In this document: piece by piece, positions 1 to 5,300 of the stretch
Numbering within the stretch: position 1 is the stretch's first letter
Layout: each line of letters starts with the position of its first letter
Assembly (NCBI GenBank): GCA_021812735.1
Contig: JAKAMV010000538.1
Location: 1-7,110 of the forward strand
DNA from: Chloroflexota bacterium
GTDB lineage: Bacteria; Chloroflexota; Limnocylindria; Limnocylindrales; CSP1-4
Length of the DNA stretch: 7,110 bases
Reading direction: 5' to 3'
The notes under the pieces: generated by a model
What the model was told of the DNA's origin: nothing
Databases searched by the model: none
The model's input: only the letters and a program-made list of their open reading frames with translations
Made by a program: the position numbers and the translations under genes

Positions 1-1071
1 GCCGAGCGGGTGGTCGTTCATCGTGGTGCAGCTGCCGGCCGCGGTCTCGGTGGCGCCGTATCCCTGGAGCACGATGACGCCCAGGTCCTCCCACGCCTGC
101 TGGAGCGCGGGCGGCAGGAAGGCGCCCGCGGTGGCGAACAGGCGGAGGCCGCCGCCGAGCTGCGCATGGACGCCGCGGAACAGGACGCGCCGGGCGGGCA
201 TCGGCAGGCGCCGCGCGACGGCTCGCAGCCGGTTGAACGACGCCGTCCGGCCCTGCCTCTCCACCTCCCGCTCGATGGCGCTCCAGAACAGGTCCACCAC
301 CTGGGGCACGAGCAACATCGTGGTAACACGATGCTCTGTTAGCGCGCTGAAGATCACGCGCGGACTCCGGGAGCGGACGTAGAGGATGTCGGCGCCCACC
401 TCGAGCGCGTAGAACAGGCACACGGCCTGCTCCAGCAGATGCGACAGCGGGAGCAGCGAGACGAGGCGGTGCTCCATCGGGTTGATGATCCGATGGAACG
501 AGGCCACGCCCGCGAGGACGTTGTCGTGGGCCAGCATGACCCCCTTCGGGTTGCCGGTGGTGCCCGAGGTGAAGATGAGCTCGAAGACCTCGTCCGCGGC
601 GGGCCGCTGCCAGGCGGCGAGCTGCGCCTCCCAATCGGCGGGGAAGCGGTCGTCGGGGTCGGCCGAGAGGTCCTCCACCAGGGTCGTCGGGAACCGCTCG
701 AGCTCAACCTCGCTCGGGTCGGGGGCGTCGCGCCCCGTGCCCAGGATCAGCCGGACGGCACCGCTCCGCTCGACGATGCGGCTGATGGTGTCGGGCGCCA
801 TCCGCGCATCCAGCGGCACGAAGACCAGGCGCGCGTACATCGCGCCGAAGTAGACGGCCGGGAGCGCGGGCGTCGACGCCGACCAGGTCAGGATGCGGTC
901 GCCGGGCTGGATCCCGAGCGCGCGCAGCCGCCACGCGGCAAGGCGGCTCCGCCGCAGCAGCTCGGCGTACGACCAGTGCCACGACGTGCCGTCGTCGCGC
1001 CGCAGTCCGAGCGCGCTCTTCGTCCCGTACCGCGCCGCGCTGGTCTCGAGCAGGTCGAGCAGGGTGGCCAT
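1..1071 (-). CDS. AMP-forming acyl-CoA synthetase (FadD-like), N-terminal part, truncated by the left window edge
   Basis: The frame is open for 357 codons from ATG at 1071 to base 1, without frameshift. An in-frame TAG at 1084-1086 makes this the first possible start. The enzyme family activates a carboxylic acid with ATP to an acyl-adenylate and transfers it to CoA in the cytoplasm. Visible motifs are the phosphate-binding loop TSGTTGNPKG (about residues 168-177), LPLSHLLEQ (207-215), and the adenine/acyl-pocket motif GYGATET (337-343). The rest of the large domain and the C-terminal lid with its catalytic lysine lie off the window. The LPLSHLLEQ segment and overall spacing resemble long-chain fatty acyl-CoA ligases, but substrate cannot be read here; an adenylating enzyme for another pathway is possible. 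It lies 271 bases after the lipoprotein gene on the same strand, so co-transcription is doubtful. AGGA at 1083-1086 (minus strand) could be a Shine-Dalgarno or part of a -10 box. Confidence 0.92.
   Translation of the reverse strand, partial: MATLLDLLETSAARYGTKSALGLRRDDGTSWHWSYAELLRRSRLAAWRLRALGIQPGDRILTWSASTPALPAVYFGAMYARLVFVPLDARMAPDTISRIVERSGAVRLILGTGRDAPDPSEVELERFPTTLVEDLSADPDDRFPADWEAQLAAWQRPAADEVFELIFTSGTTGNPKGVMLAHDNVLAGVASFHRIINPMEHRLVSLLPLSHLLEQAVCLFYALEVGADILYVRSRSPRVIFSALTEHRVTTMLLVPQVVDLFWSAIEREVERQGRTASFNRLRAVARRLPMPARRVLFRGVHAQLGGGLRLFATAGAFLPPALQQAWEDLGVIVLQGYGATETAAGSCTTMNDHPLG
316..333. repeat. Intragenic 7-bp inverted repeat with 4-base loop
   Basis: CATCGTG (316-322) and CACGATG (327-333) are perfect reverse complements separated by GTAA. 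The repeat lies inside the acyl-CoA synthetase frame (about codons 247-252). The surrounding codons, CTA ACA ... CAT CGT GTT ... TTG, are unusually A/T-ending for this gene. It could be an RNA hairpin or a chance palindrome; no function is assigned. Confidence 0.6.
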
Positions 1072-1081
1072 GTGAGCGTGA

Positions 1082-1110
1082 TCCTAGCGGTGCCGATCCG
1101 CCGGTGTCGG
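1082..1110 (-). promoter_or_regulatory. Candidate promoter of the acyl-CoA synthetase gene
   Basis: Read on the minus strand, CCGACA (1110-1105) is followed after 17 bases by TAGGAT (1087-1082). They match the -35 and -10 consensus at 4 of 6 positions each, with ideal spacing. Transcription would start only 2-4 bases before the ATG at 1071, giving a nearly leaderless mRNA. The same TAGGAT contains AGGA, which could instead be a Shine-Dalgarno 9-10 bases from the ATG, so the two readings compete. A perfect TTGACA lies further upstream (1156-1151) but has no suitably spaced -10. Confidence 0.4.
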
Positions 1111-1282
1111 CGGTATCAAAGCAACGACGCGCGGGCTCCACCGCCGTGGCTGTCAACCCCCCGGCAAGAGCTGGCGAGTTGCGCGTGGGACGGACGCGCC
1201 TCCAGCGCGAGATTGGCGCGGCCCGCCGTGAACGAGTCGGTGCGCGGGCGTGCGCCAGTGTCTCCCTGCGCGCCGCACCGTC

Positions 1283-1318
1283 GCGCCGAGCGGCGCCACA
1301 CTCACGGCGGCCACGCCG
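1283..1318 (-). terminator. Two adjacent GC hairpins downstream of the lipoprotein gene, possible terminator
   Basis: Two inverted repeats lie 25-60 bases after the lipoprotein stop: CGGCG/CGCCG (1305-1309, 1314-1318, loop GCCA) and GCGCCG/CGGCGC (1283-1288, 1291-1296). Neither is followed by a T run on the minus strand, so intrinsic termination is uncertain. The rest of 1072-1342 shows no convincing gene. Confidence 0.25.
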
Positions 1319-1342
1319 CGCGGGCCAGCGTGCGCGATCGCG

Positions 1343-2386
1343 CTACTTCACCTCGATCGCCAGGCTCACGTGCCTGTCTGCGACCACGGTGACATGGCCG
1401 CTCGCGACCGCGTCGCGATTGTCGTCGAGCAGCCTGACCGTCCAACCGCCGACTTGACACGGGATCTCCGTCACCTGACCGGGCAGGGCGCCGTAGCCGA
1501 CCTCTCCGCCGCACTCGCCCGGCCCGTCGCCCACGAAGTCGAGGACCCAGCCGCCCATCGGCACCAGCACGCCCTTGCCGGCGACGACCGTGACCTCGAT
1601 CGTCCCGCGCGGCAGCAGCGCGGCGCCGGTGCCGTCCTCCGTGACCGCCAGCTCATCGGCCGGGACGCCGTAGTGGGCCAGCGCGAGGGCCGGTGCGGCC
1701 GGGTTCGCACTCGACAGCTCGAGCAGCGTGCGGTTGTGGACGGTGTCCACGCCGATCGAGATCGCCGCCGCGTCGAGGCCGCGCAGCCAGTCGATGTCCG
1801 CGGTGATGCGCTCCTGCAGCGCCCGAAGCGTGGCCTCCGTGTACGTGACTCGGCGCGTCACGAGCGGCGCGGCCGTGCCGATCCGGTCGAGGATCGCCTG
1901 CCGATGCCGCTCCGGATCCGAGGTGAAGAGCGCGACGACGGTCCCGTCCTGCTGGTCGAGGTAGAGCCCGCCGAACTGGTCTGGGACCGAGGCCGCGTAC
2001 GCCTGGACAGCCGCCACCACCGTGTCGAACGTCGCCTGGCGCGCGGCGAACCACTGCGCTTCCTCGGGCAGCAGCGGGATGTCGAGCATGAACGTGCGAG
2101 CGGTGGGGTCCACGGCCACCGCCTCCACCCACGCGACATCCGAGCGGAAGCCGAACTGCTGCCGCTGGTGGACGGCGTACGCGATGTCGGAGGGCAGCGG
2201 CATGGGCGACGCGGCGTTGGCCGACGGTCCCCCAGGCGAGGCCGGCTCCGCGGGAGTCGCCGGCATCTCCGGCAGGCCCGCGGACGACGGCCCCGATGAC
2301 GACGCCAGACCGCCGCCCGTGCATCCGGCCGCTAGGACTGCCGTCAGCGCCCCGCCGAGAAACGTCCGTCGAAACCCCCACCGCAT
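1343..2386 (-). CDS. Tat-type secreted lipoprotein with an uncharacterised protease-prodomain-like region
   Basis: This is a complete 347-residue protein. Residues 1-22 form a signal peptide that combines a twin-arginine motif (RRTFLGG, 6-12) with a lipobox ending in Cys22 (VLAAGC). The predicted product is folded before export, lipid-anchored and outside the membrane. Residues 23-65 are a Pro/Ser/Ala/Gly linker. A mixed alpha/beta region (about 118-230) carries FGGLYLDQQDGTVVALFTSD, then RVTYTEATLRALQERI, then ISIGVDTVHNRTLLEL. Its order of strand, helix and repeated strand recalls propeptides of streptogrisin/alpha-lytic-type proteases, but no serine-protease catalytic motif follows. The C-terminal beta-rich part (240-347) has Cys292 and Cys310, a likely disulfide. 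I do not recognise a named family; inhibitor-like, sensory or binding roles are all possible. ATG at 2386 is chosen because the signal peptide begins there and GAGGA lies 7-8 bases upstream. Neighbours give no functional clue. Confidence 0.85.
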   Translation of the reverse strand: MRWGFRRTFLGGALTAVLAAGCTGGGLASSSGPSSAGLPEMPATPAEPASPGGPSANAASPMPLPSDIAYAVHQRQQFGFRSDVAWVEAVAVDPTARTFMLDIPLLPEEAQWFAARQATFDTVVAAVQAYAASVPDQFGGLYLDQQDGTVVALFTSDPERHRQAILDRIGTAAPLVTRRVTYTEATLRALQERITADIDWLRGLDAAAISIGVDTVHNRTLLELSSANPAAPALALAHYGVPADELAVTEDGTGAALLPRGTIEVTVVAGKGVLVPMGGWVLDFVGDGPGECGGEVGYGALPGQVTEIPCQVGGWTVRLLDDNRDAVASGHVTVVADRHVSLAIEVK

Positions 2387-2392
2387 GGCCGC

Positions 2393-2420
2393 ATCCTCGC
2401 TGACGCCGGGCCCGCGTCAA
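2393..2420 (-). promoter_or_regulatory. Candidate promoter (or Shine-Dalgarno) of the lipoprotein gene
   Basis: On the minus strand TTGACG (2420-2415, 5 of 6 to the -35 consensus) is followed after 16 bases by GAGGAT (2398-2393), which ends 6 bases before the ATG. If GAGGAT is the -10 box, the mRNA is leaderless. If its GAGGA is a Shine-Dalgarno, the true -10 lies elsewhere. The sequence alone cannot separate these. Confidence 0.4.
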
Positions 2421-2434
2421 GAGGCAGGCGGCCT

Positions 2435-2471
2435 CCACCGCCGCCGCGCGCGCGGCGCGTCGCTCCGGTGG
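2435..2471 (-). terminator. Large GC hairpin downstream of the MFS gene, possible terminator
   Basis: Outer arms CCACCG (2435-2440) and CGGTGG (2466-2471) enclose a 16-bp perfect palindrome at 2442-2457 (CGCCGCGC/GCGCGGCG). It lies 73 bases past the exporter stop codon and before the lipoprotein promoter box, where a transcript end would be expected. There is no T tract, so factor-dependent termination or mere GC bias remain possible. Confidence 0.35.
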
Positions 2472-2543
2472 TCGCCCGCAACCCGCCCACGCGACGCCGG
2501 AGCGCAGGCCGAACTGCTGGCGCTGGGCCTTCGCCTTCGCCCG

Positions 2544-3770
2544 TTACGCGGCCTCGCGGCTCACGTGCCGCGTCTCGGGCAGCAGCGCGATGAACGGCAG
2601 CGCCAGCAGCGCCGCCGCGGCCGCCAGGATCAGCGCCGCCTGGAGGCCCATCGCCTGGCCCAGTGCGCCCACCACCACGGTGCCAACCGCGCTCGTGATC
2701 GTGGTCACGAAGATGCTCAGGCCGACCGCGGTGCTCCGGTTGTCGGGCAGCAGCTCCTGCATCAGTACCAGTTCCACCGGCCCCGCGGTGAGCAGCACGA
2801 CCCCGGCGATCGCCAGGACCGGCAGAACGGCTGGCCCTGCCGGCAGCGCGAGGGCCGCGATCAGCAGCGGCGCCCCCACGCCCGCCGCGATGGCGAGCAT
2901 CGGCCGTCGGCCGATCCGATCCGACACCGTCCCGCCGCTGAAGGCGCCGACTGCCCCGCCGATCTCGAACACCGTCACGGCCGCGCCGGCGAGCACGAGG
3001 CCGGCCCCGGCGTCGGTGAGGTAGGTGGGGATGAAGACGAGCAGCCCGACGGTGGCCATCGACAGCAGCGCGCTCGCCGCCGCCAGCAGGAGGAACGGCC
3101 CCTTGACGGCGCCCAGCCCCTCGCGGATGGAGCCCGCGGCACGCTTGAGGTGGATTTCCGGCCGCCGGGCGAGTCGAGGAAGGAGGACGCCTGTGACGAG
3201 CACGCCGGGGACCAGCGCGATCCAGCTGCCGGCGAGGCCGACGACGGACAGCACGGCGGCGATGACGAGCGGGCCGATCGCGCGGCCGGATTCGCCGCCG
3301 GTCATGAAGATGGAGGTGCCCCGGCCCCACTGGGTCCCCGACGAGCGCGTGACGAGCGCGGCCGCGGCCGGGTGGAACACCGCCGAGCTCAGCCCGGCCA
3401 GTGCCAGGAGCAGCGCCACCACCGCCGGCGACGGCGCGAGGCCCAGCAGCGAGATCGCGACGGCCGTGGCGCCCGGCGCGAGCACGATCCAGTAGCGCGT
3501 GTCGGCGCGGTCCGCGATGTGGCCCAGGATCGGCTGCACCGCCGTTCCGACGCGGAACGTGGCGGCCAGCAGCCCGGCCACGGTCAGGCTGATCCCCAGC
3601 TGCGTGATGAGCAGCGGCAGCAGCACGCCCACGAACGCCGGGTAGCTGTCGTGGACCAGGTGCGCGCCCGAAACGGCCAGGATCGTGGGCGTGTCGAAGG
3701 CGGCCGACGCTCCCGGCGCCGGGTCGGCAGCAGGGGCGGTCGTCGTCTGGCTGTTGTCGGTGGTGGCCAT
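2544..3770 (-). CDS. Major facilitator superfamily exporter, Fsr (fosmidomycin-resistance) like
   Basis: This 408-residue protein has about 12 hydrophobic segments, the normal MFS length and topology. Early residues carry SGAHLVHDSYPAFVGVLLPLL (about 34-54), and later come AVFHPAAAALV (130-140) and TGGESGRAIGPL (157-168). In Fsr-type transporters the matching places have a His-x-x-x-Asp near the first helix, a G..avFHP segment and a GG..G.a.GP helix. The second half has a good loop motif (SDRIGRRPM, 283-291); the equivalent first-half loop (HIADRADTRYW, 84-94) is degenerate. It probably exports a small molecule by proton exchange in the cytoplasmic membrane; the substrate is unknown. ATG at 3770 is preferred over an upstream in-frame start at 4016. 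The extra 82 residues are Arg/Gly/Pro-rich and low-complexity, while ATG 3770 gives a short polar tail directly before helix 1. No strong Shine-Dalgarno precedes it; GACAAT (minus strand, 3785-3780) may be a -10 box. Divergent from the AraC gene, it could be a regulatory target, though this is inference. Confidence 0.9.
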   Translation of the reverse strand: MATTDNSQTTTAPAADPAPGASAAFDTPTILAVSGAHLVHDSYPAFVGVLLPLLITQLGISLTVAGLLAATFRVGTAVQPILGHIADRADTRYWIVLAPGATAVAISLLGLAPSPAVVALLLALAGLSSAVFHPAAAALVTRSSGTQWGRGTSIFMTGGESGRAIGPLVIAAVLSVVGLAGSWIALVPGVLVTGVLLPRLARRPEIHLKRAAGSIREGLGAVKGPFLLLAAASALLSMATVGLLVFIPTYLTDAGAGLVLAGAAVTVFEIGGAVGAFSGGTVSDRIGRRPMLAIAAGVGAPLLIAALALPAGPAVLPVLAIAGVVLLTAGPVELVLMQELLPDNRSTAVGLSIFVTTITSAVGTVVVGALGQAMGLQAALILAAAAALLALPFIALLPETRHVSREAA

Positions 3771-4221
3771 GGAGCGCCCATTGTCGCCCGGATCGCACGC
3801 CCGGAGCGGCCCCGTAGGTCCCGGCTCTCGCGGGGCGGACTGCCCGGACGGACGACATCGCCCGCGCGTGCGCCCGCCGCCTCCTTGCCATTCATTCACC
3901 GGCTGATTACTTGGCGGGAGCCCTGCGGACCGAGACGCCAAGAAGGGGCGCAACCGTGCAGGCCACGCATGGTTGGCGCGCTGAGGAGTCCGCTCGTCGC
4001 CTACTAGCCACCGCACTCGTGGATGGCGAGATCCCCCGTGTCCGGTTCCCGCCGACGGCGGGGCTGGCAGCGCCGAGGGTCGGCCCGTCTGTGCCGCCGA
4101 GGCGCGGGCGAGGAGCCTCCGGCGAGCCCGGCGCCGGCGAAGGGAGGCCGCGCCCGTTCCGCCGCGACCAGTCGCCGGCCCGTCCCGGGGACTGCCTGCC
4201 GTCGGGTGCTATGGTCCGCGC
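3771..4221. other. Divergent intergenic region between exporter and AraC genes, structured, no convincing gene
   Basis: This stretch holds a relatively A/T-rich island (about 3885-3913) in otherwise very GC-rich DNA. The island includes TTGCCA (3885-3890, 5 of 6 to a -35) but has no good -10 at the right distance. It also holds several inverted repeats: CTTGGCG/CGCCAAG (3910-3916, 3936-3942, 19-base loop), CCCGCC/GGCGGG (4048-4053, 4057-4062, loop GAC) and GCCGA/TCGGC (4072-4076, 4080-4084, loop GGG). Open frames on both strands are Arg/Pro/Gly-rich and lack ribosome sites. The region is long enough to carry promoters and operators for both flanking genes, and AraC autoregulation or control of the exporter would act here. 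Confidence 0.5.
4207..4215 (+). promoter_or_regulatory. Extended -10 promoter element giving a leaderless AraC transcript
   Basis: TGCTATGGT reads as an extended -10 (TGn followed by TATGGT, 4210-4215, 4 of 6 to consensus). It ends 6 bases before the ATG at 4222, so transcription would begin at or next to the start codon. No Shine-Dalgarno is visible, which agrees. No clear -35 is present, as is common for extended -10 promoters. Confidence 0.45.
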
Positions 4222-4641
4222 ATGGATCGCGACGACCTGGTGCGTCTCCGCCGCGCCCGCGACCGGATGGACCGCGAGTACGCGCGGCCGCTGGACGTCG
4301 AGGCCCTGGCGCGTACCGCCTGCATGTCGTCCGGCCACTTCTCGCGCAGCTTCCGGGCGGCCTACGGGGAGAGCCCGTACAGCTACCTGATGACCCGCCG
4401 CATCGAGCGGGCGATGACGCTGCTGCGGCGCGGCGACCTGTCGGTGACCGGCGTCTGCTTCGAGGTGGGCTTCGGGTCGCTGGGGACGTTCAGCACGCGC
4501 TTCGCCGAGCTCGTGGGGGAGAGCCCGAGCTCGTACCGCAGCCGCGACCACTCCTGGTCCGAGCCGCTGCCCTCCTGTCTCATCCGGGCGGCGACGCGAC
4601 CGGTCAGGAATCGAGAAGCGGTCCCCGGCCGGCGCGACTAG
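4222..4641 (+). CDS. Stand-alone AraC-family DNA-binding regulator
   Basis: This 139-residue protein contains only the AraC/XylS DNA-binding domain. The first helix-turn-helix spans about residues 24-47 (LDVEALARTACMSSGHFSRS). The second spans about 73-106 and ends in the family signature GFGSLGTFSTRFAELVGESP with a following SSYR. There is no effector-binding domain, unlike typical 280-300-residue AraC proteins. A polar 33-residue tail follows the domain and contains PSCLIRAATRPV. Short AraC proteins of this kind are commonly encoded immediately before a VOC protein, as here, where the next ATG is 10 bases after the stop. The neighbour or the tail may therefore supply signal sensing (inference). 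The start at 4222 gives a compact N-terminal helix ahead of the domain and agrees with the -10 box directly upstream. Likely targets are its own divergent region and the adjacent exporter, unproven. Confidence 0.93.
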   Translation: MDRDDLVRLRRARDRMDREYARPLDVEALARTACMSSGHFSRSFRAAYGESPYSYLMTRRIERAMTLLRRGDLSVTGVCFEVGFGSLGTFSTRFAELVGESPSSYRSRDHSWSEPLPSCLIRAATRPVRNREAVPGRRD

Positions 4642-4644
4642 AGT
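4639..4644 (+). promoter_or_regulatory. -10-like hexamer before the VOC gene, overlapping the AraC stop codon
   Basis: TAGAGT fits the TAnnnT form of -10 boxes and ends 7 bases before the VOC ATG. Its first three bases are the AraC stop codon. No Shine-Dalgarno precedes the VOC gene, so an internal leaderless start is possible. The alternative is read-through from the AraC promoter with reinitiation. No good -35 is seen. Confidence 0.3.
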
Positions 4645-4651
4645 CCGGGCC

Positions 4652-5065
4652 ATGGACGTGCAACTGCAGAACTGCTTCCTGTCGGTCGACGATCACGAGA
4701 AGGCGATCGCGTTCTACCGCGATGCCCTGGGCTGGGAGATCCGCAACGACGTCAAGGCCTACGGCATGCGCTGGACCACGATGGGGCCGCCGTCCCAGCC
4801 CGGCGTCAGCGTCGTCCTCGAGCCCCCGGCCGCCGACCCCGGAATCTCGTCGTCGGACCGCGAGGCGCTCGGCGCCCTGCTCGCCAAGGGCCTGCTGGGA
4901 CGGCTGAACCTCACCACCGCCGACGTGGACGCGGCGTTCGACCACGTGCAGGCCACCGGCGCCGACGTGGTCCAGGAGCCCATGGACCAGCCGTATGGCG
5001 TCCGGGACTGCGCCTTCCGCGACCCGGCTGGCAACCTGATCCGGATCAACCAGCCCCGCCGCTGA
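4652..5065 (+). CDS. VOC superfamily (glyoxalase/bleomycin-resistance fold) protein
   Basis: This 137-residue protein has the two beta-alpha-beta-beta-beta modules of the vicinal-oxygen-chelate fold. The first starts at FLSVDDHEKAIAFYRDALGW (9-28). The second starts at LNLTTADVDAAFDHVQATGA (85-104) and ends in FRDPAGNLIRINQP (122-135). Members are metal-dependent lyases and dioxygenases or metal-free drug-binding proteins. Two usual metal positions look lost: Asn7 sits where the first-strand His is often found, and Arg131 replaces the Glu of the DPxGNxxE motif. A metal-free binding or sequestration role is therefore more likely than glyoxalase catalysis (inference). It lies 10 bases after the AraC gene, forming an AraC-VOC pair, and is followed at 4 bases by a strong hairpin. 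ATG at 4652 begins directly before the first strand, so little can be missing. Confidence 0.92.
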   Translation: MDVQLQNCFLSVDDHEKAIAFYRDALGWEIRNDVKAYGMRWTTMGPPSQPGVSVVLEPPAADPGISSSDREALGALLAKGLLGRLNLTTADVDAAFDHVQATGADVVQEPMDQPYGVRDCAFRDPAGNLIRINQPRR

Positions 5066-5068
5066 CGC

Positions 5069-5100
5069 CCGCGGTATCGGGACGCGCCCCGGGACCGCGG
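5069..5100 (+). terminator. Strong hairpin after the VOC gene, likely transcription terminator
   Basis: Outer arms CCGCGGT (5069-5075) and ACCGCGG (5094-5100) pair perfectly. After a 2x2 internal loop, CGGG (5078-5081) pairs with CCCG (5088-5091) around a six-base loop. The hairpin starts 4 bases after the VOC stop and ends the AraC-VOC unit before the rpsU promoter region. The next bases are CCCTCGG rather than a T run, so it is not a classic intrinsic terminator. GC-rich genomes often use such U-poor hairpins. Confidence 0.5.
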
Positions 5101-5160
5101 CCCTCGGCACTGCTTGACCTCCCGACCCCGACCCGATTCGACGCGCTCGCACCGGCCGCG

Positions 5161-5166
5161 TACACT
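5161..5166 (+). promoter_or_regulatory. rpsU: Candidate -10 box for the rpsU operon
   Basis: TACACT matches the -10 consensus at 4 of 6 positions, including the critical first, second and last bases. The predicted start near 5173 leaves a leader of about 128 bases. A TTGACC at 5114-5119 is a good -35 but lies 41 bases upstream, so it is not paired with this box. A perfect 12-bp palindrome, CCTGCCGGCAGG (5174-5185), sits at the predicted transcription start and could be an operator. Confidence 0.35.
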
Positions 5167-5231
5167 CCGGCGGCCTGCCGGCAGGTTCCGCGCGCCCGCG
5201 AGAGCGAGCACGCCAGACGCGCCGGGACGCC

Positions 5232-5260
5232 CCCCGCGCCGCTGGGCATCGCGCGCGGGG
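5232..5260 (+). promoter_or_regulatory. GC hairpin in the rpsU leader
   Basis: CCCCGCGC (5232-5239) and GCGCGGGG (5253-5260) form an 8-bp all-G/C stem with a 13-base loop. It ends 24 bases before the rpsU Shine-Dalgarno. A smaller stem GGGT/ACCC (5264-5267, 5274-5277) lies between. Possible roles are leader stability, attenuation or translational feedback by S21; none is shown by sequence alone. Confidence 0.4.
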
Positions 5261-5284
5261 AGCGGGTTCCGAGACCCCTGCCCG

Positions 5285-5292
5285 AGGAGGTG
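5285..5292 (+). promoter_or_regulatory. rpsU: Near-perfect Shine-Dalgarno that fixes the TTG start of rpsU
   Basis: AGGAGGTG is complementary to the conserved 16S rRNA tail over 8 bases and lies 8 bases before TTG at 5301. The nearby GTG (5290-5292) is out of frame, and no ATG in frame precedes the conserved S21 N-terminus. TTG is therefore the likely start. Confidence 0.85.
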
Positions 5293-5300
5293 AACCAGGT

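Noticed and set aside
1332..1343. A perfect 12-bp palindrome GCGCGATCGCGC at the lipoprotein stop codon
   Set aside because: Short G/C palindromes are expected often at this base composition, and with no repeat elsewhere in the window there is no support for a function.
439..2299. Plus-strand open frames of 317 and 349 codons (439-1392 and 1250-2299)
   Set aside because: They are Arg/Ala/Pro-rich without recognisable domains and lie antisense to the acyl-CoA synthetase and lipoprotein genes, whose motifs are clear.
2022..4007. A 661-codon open frame on the plus strand opposite the MFS and lipoprotein genes
   Set aside because: Its product is dominated by Arg, Gly, His, Asp and Gln with no hydrophobic core or motif. 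It is antisense to a clear 12-helix transporter, which is typical of spurious frames in GC-rich DNA.
3771..4016. An 82-residue N-terminal extension of the MFS protein to an upstream ATG at 4016
   Set aside because: The added sequence is Arg/Gly/Pro-rich and unlike transporter N-termini. ATG 3770 gives a normal short tail before the first helix.
4031..4062. A sequence reminiscent of a tRNA T-arm (translating as RVRFPP in one frame)
   Set aside because: The would-be T stem does not pair, the GTTCRA core is altered, and no acceptor, D or anticodon arms can be assembled around it.
3907..4653. A 248-codon minus-strand frame overlapping the AraC gene, and a 159-codon plus-strand frame at 3911-4390
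   Set aside because: Both show only GC-driven composition, no ribosome site and no domains, and both conflict with the AraC frame.
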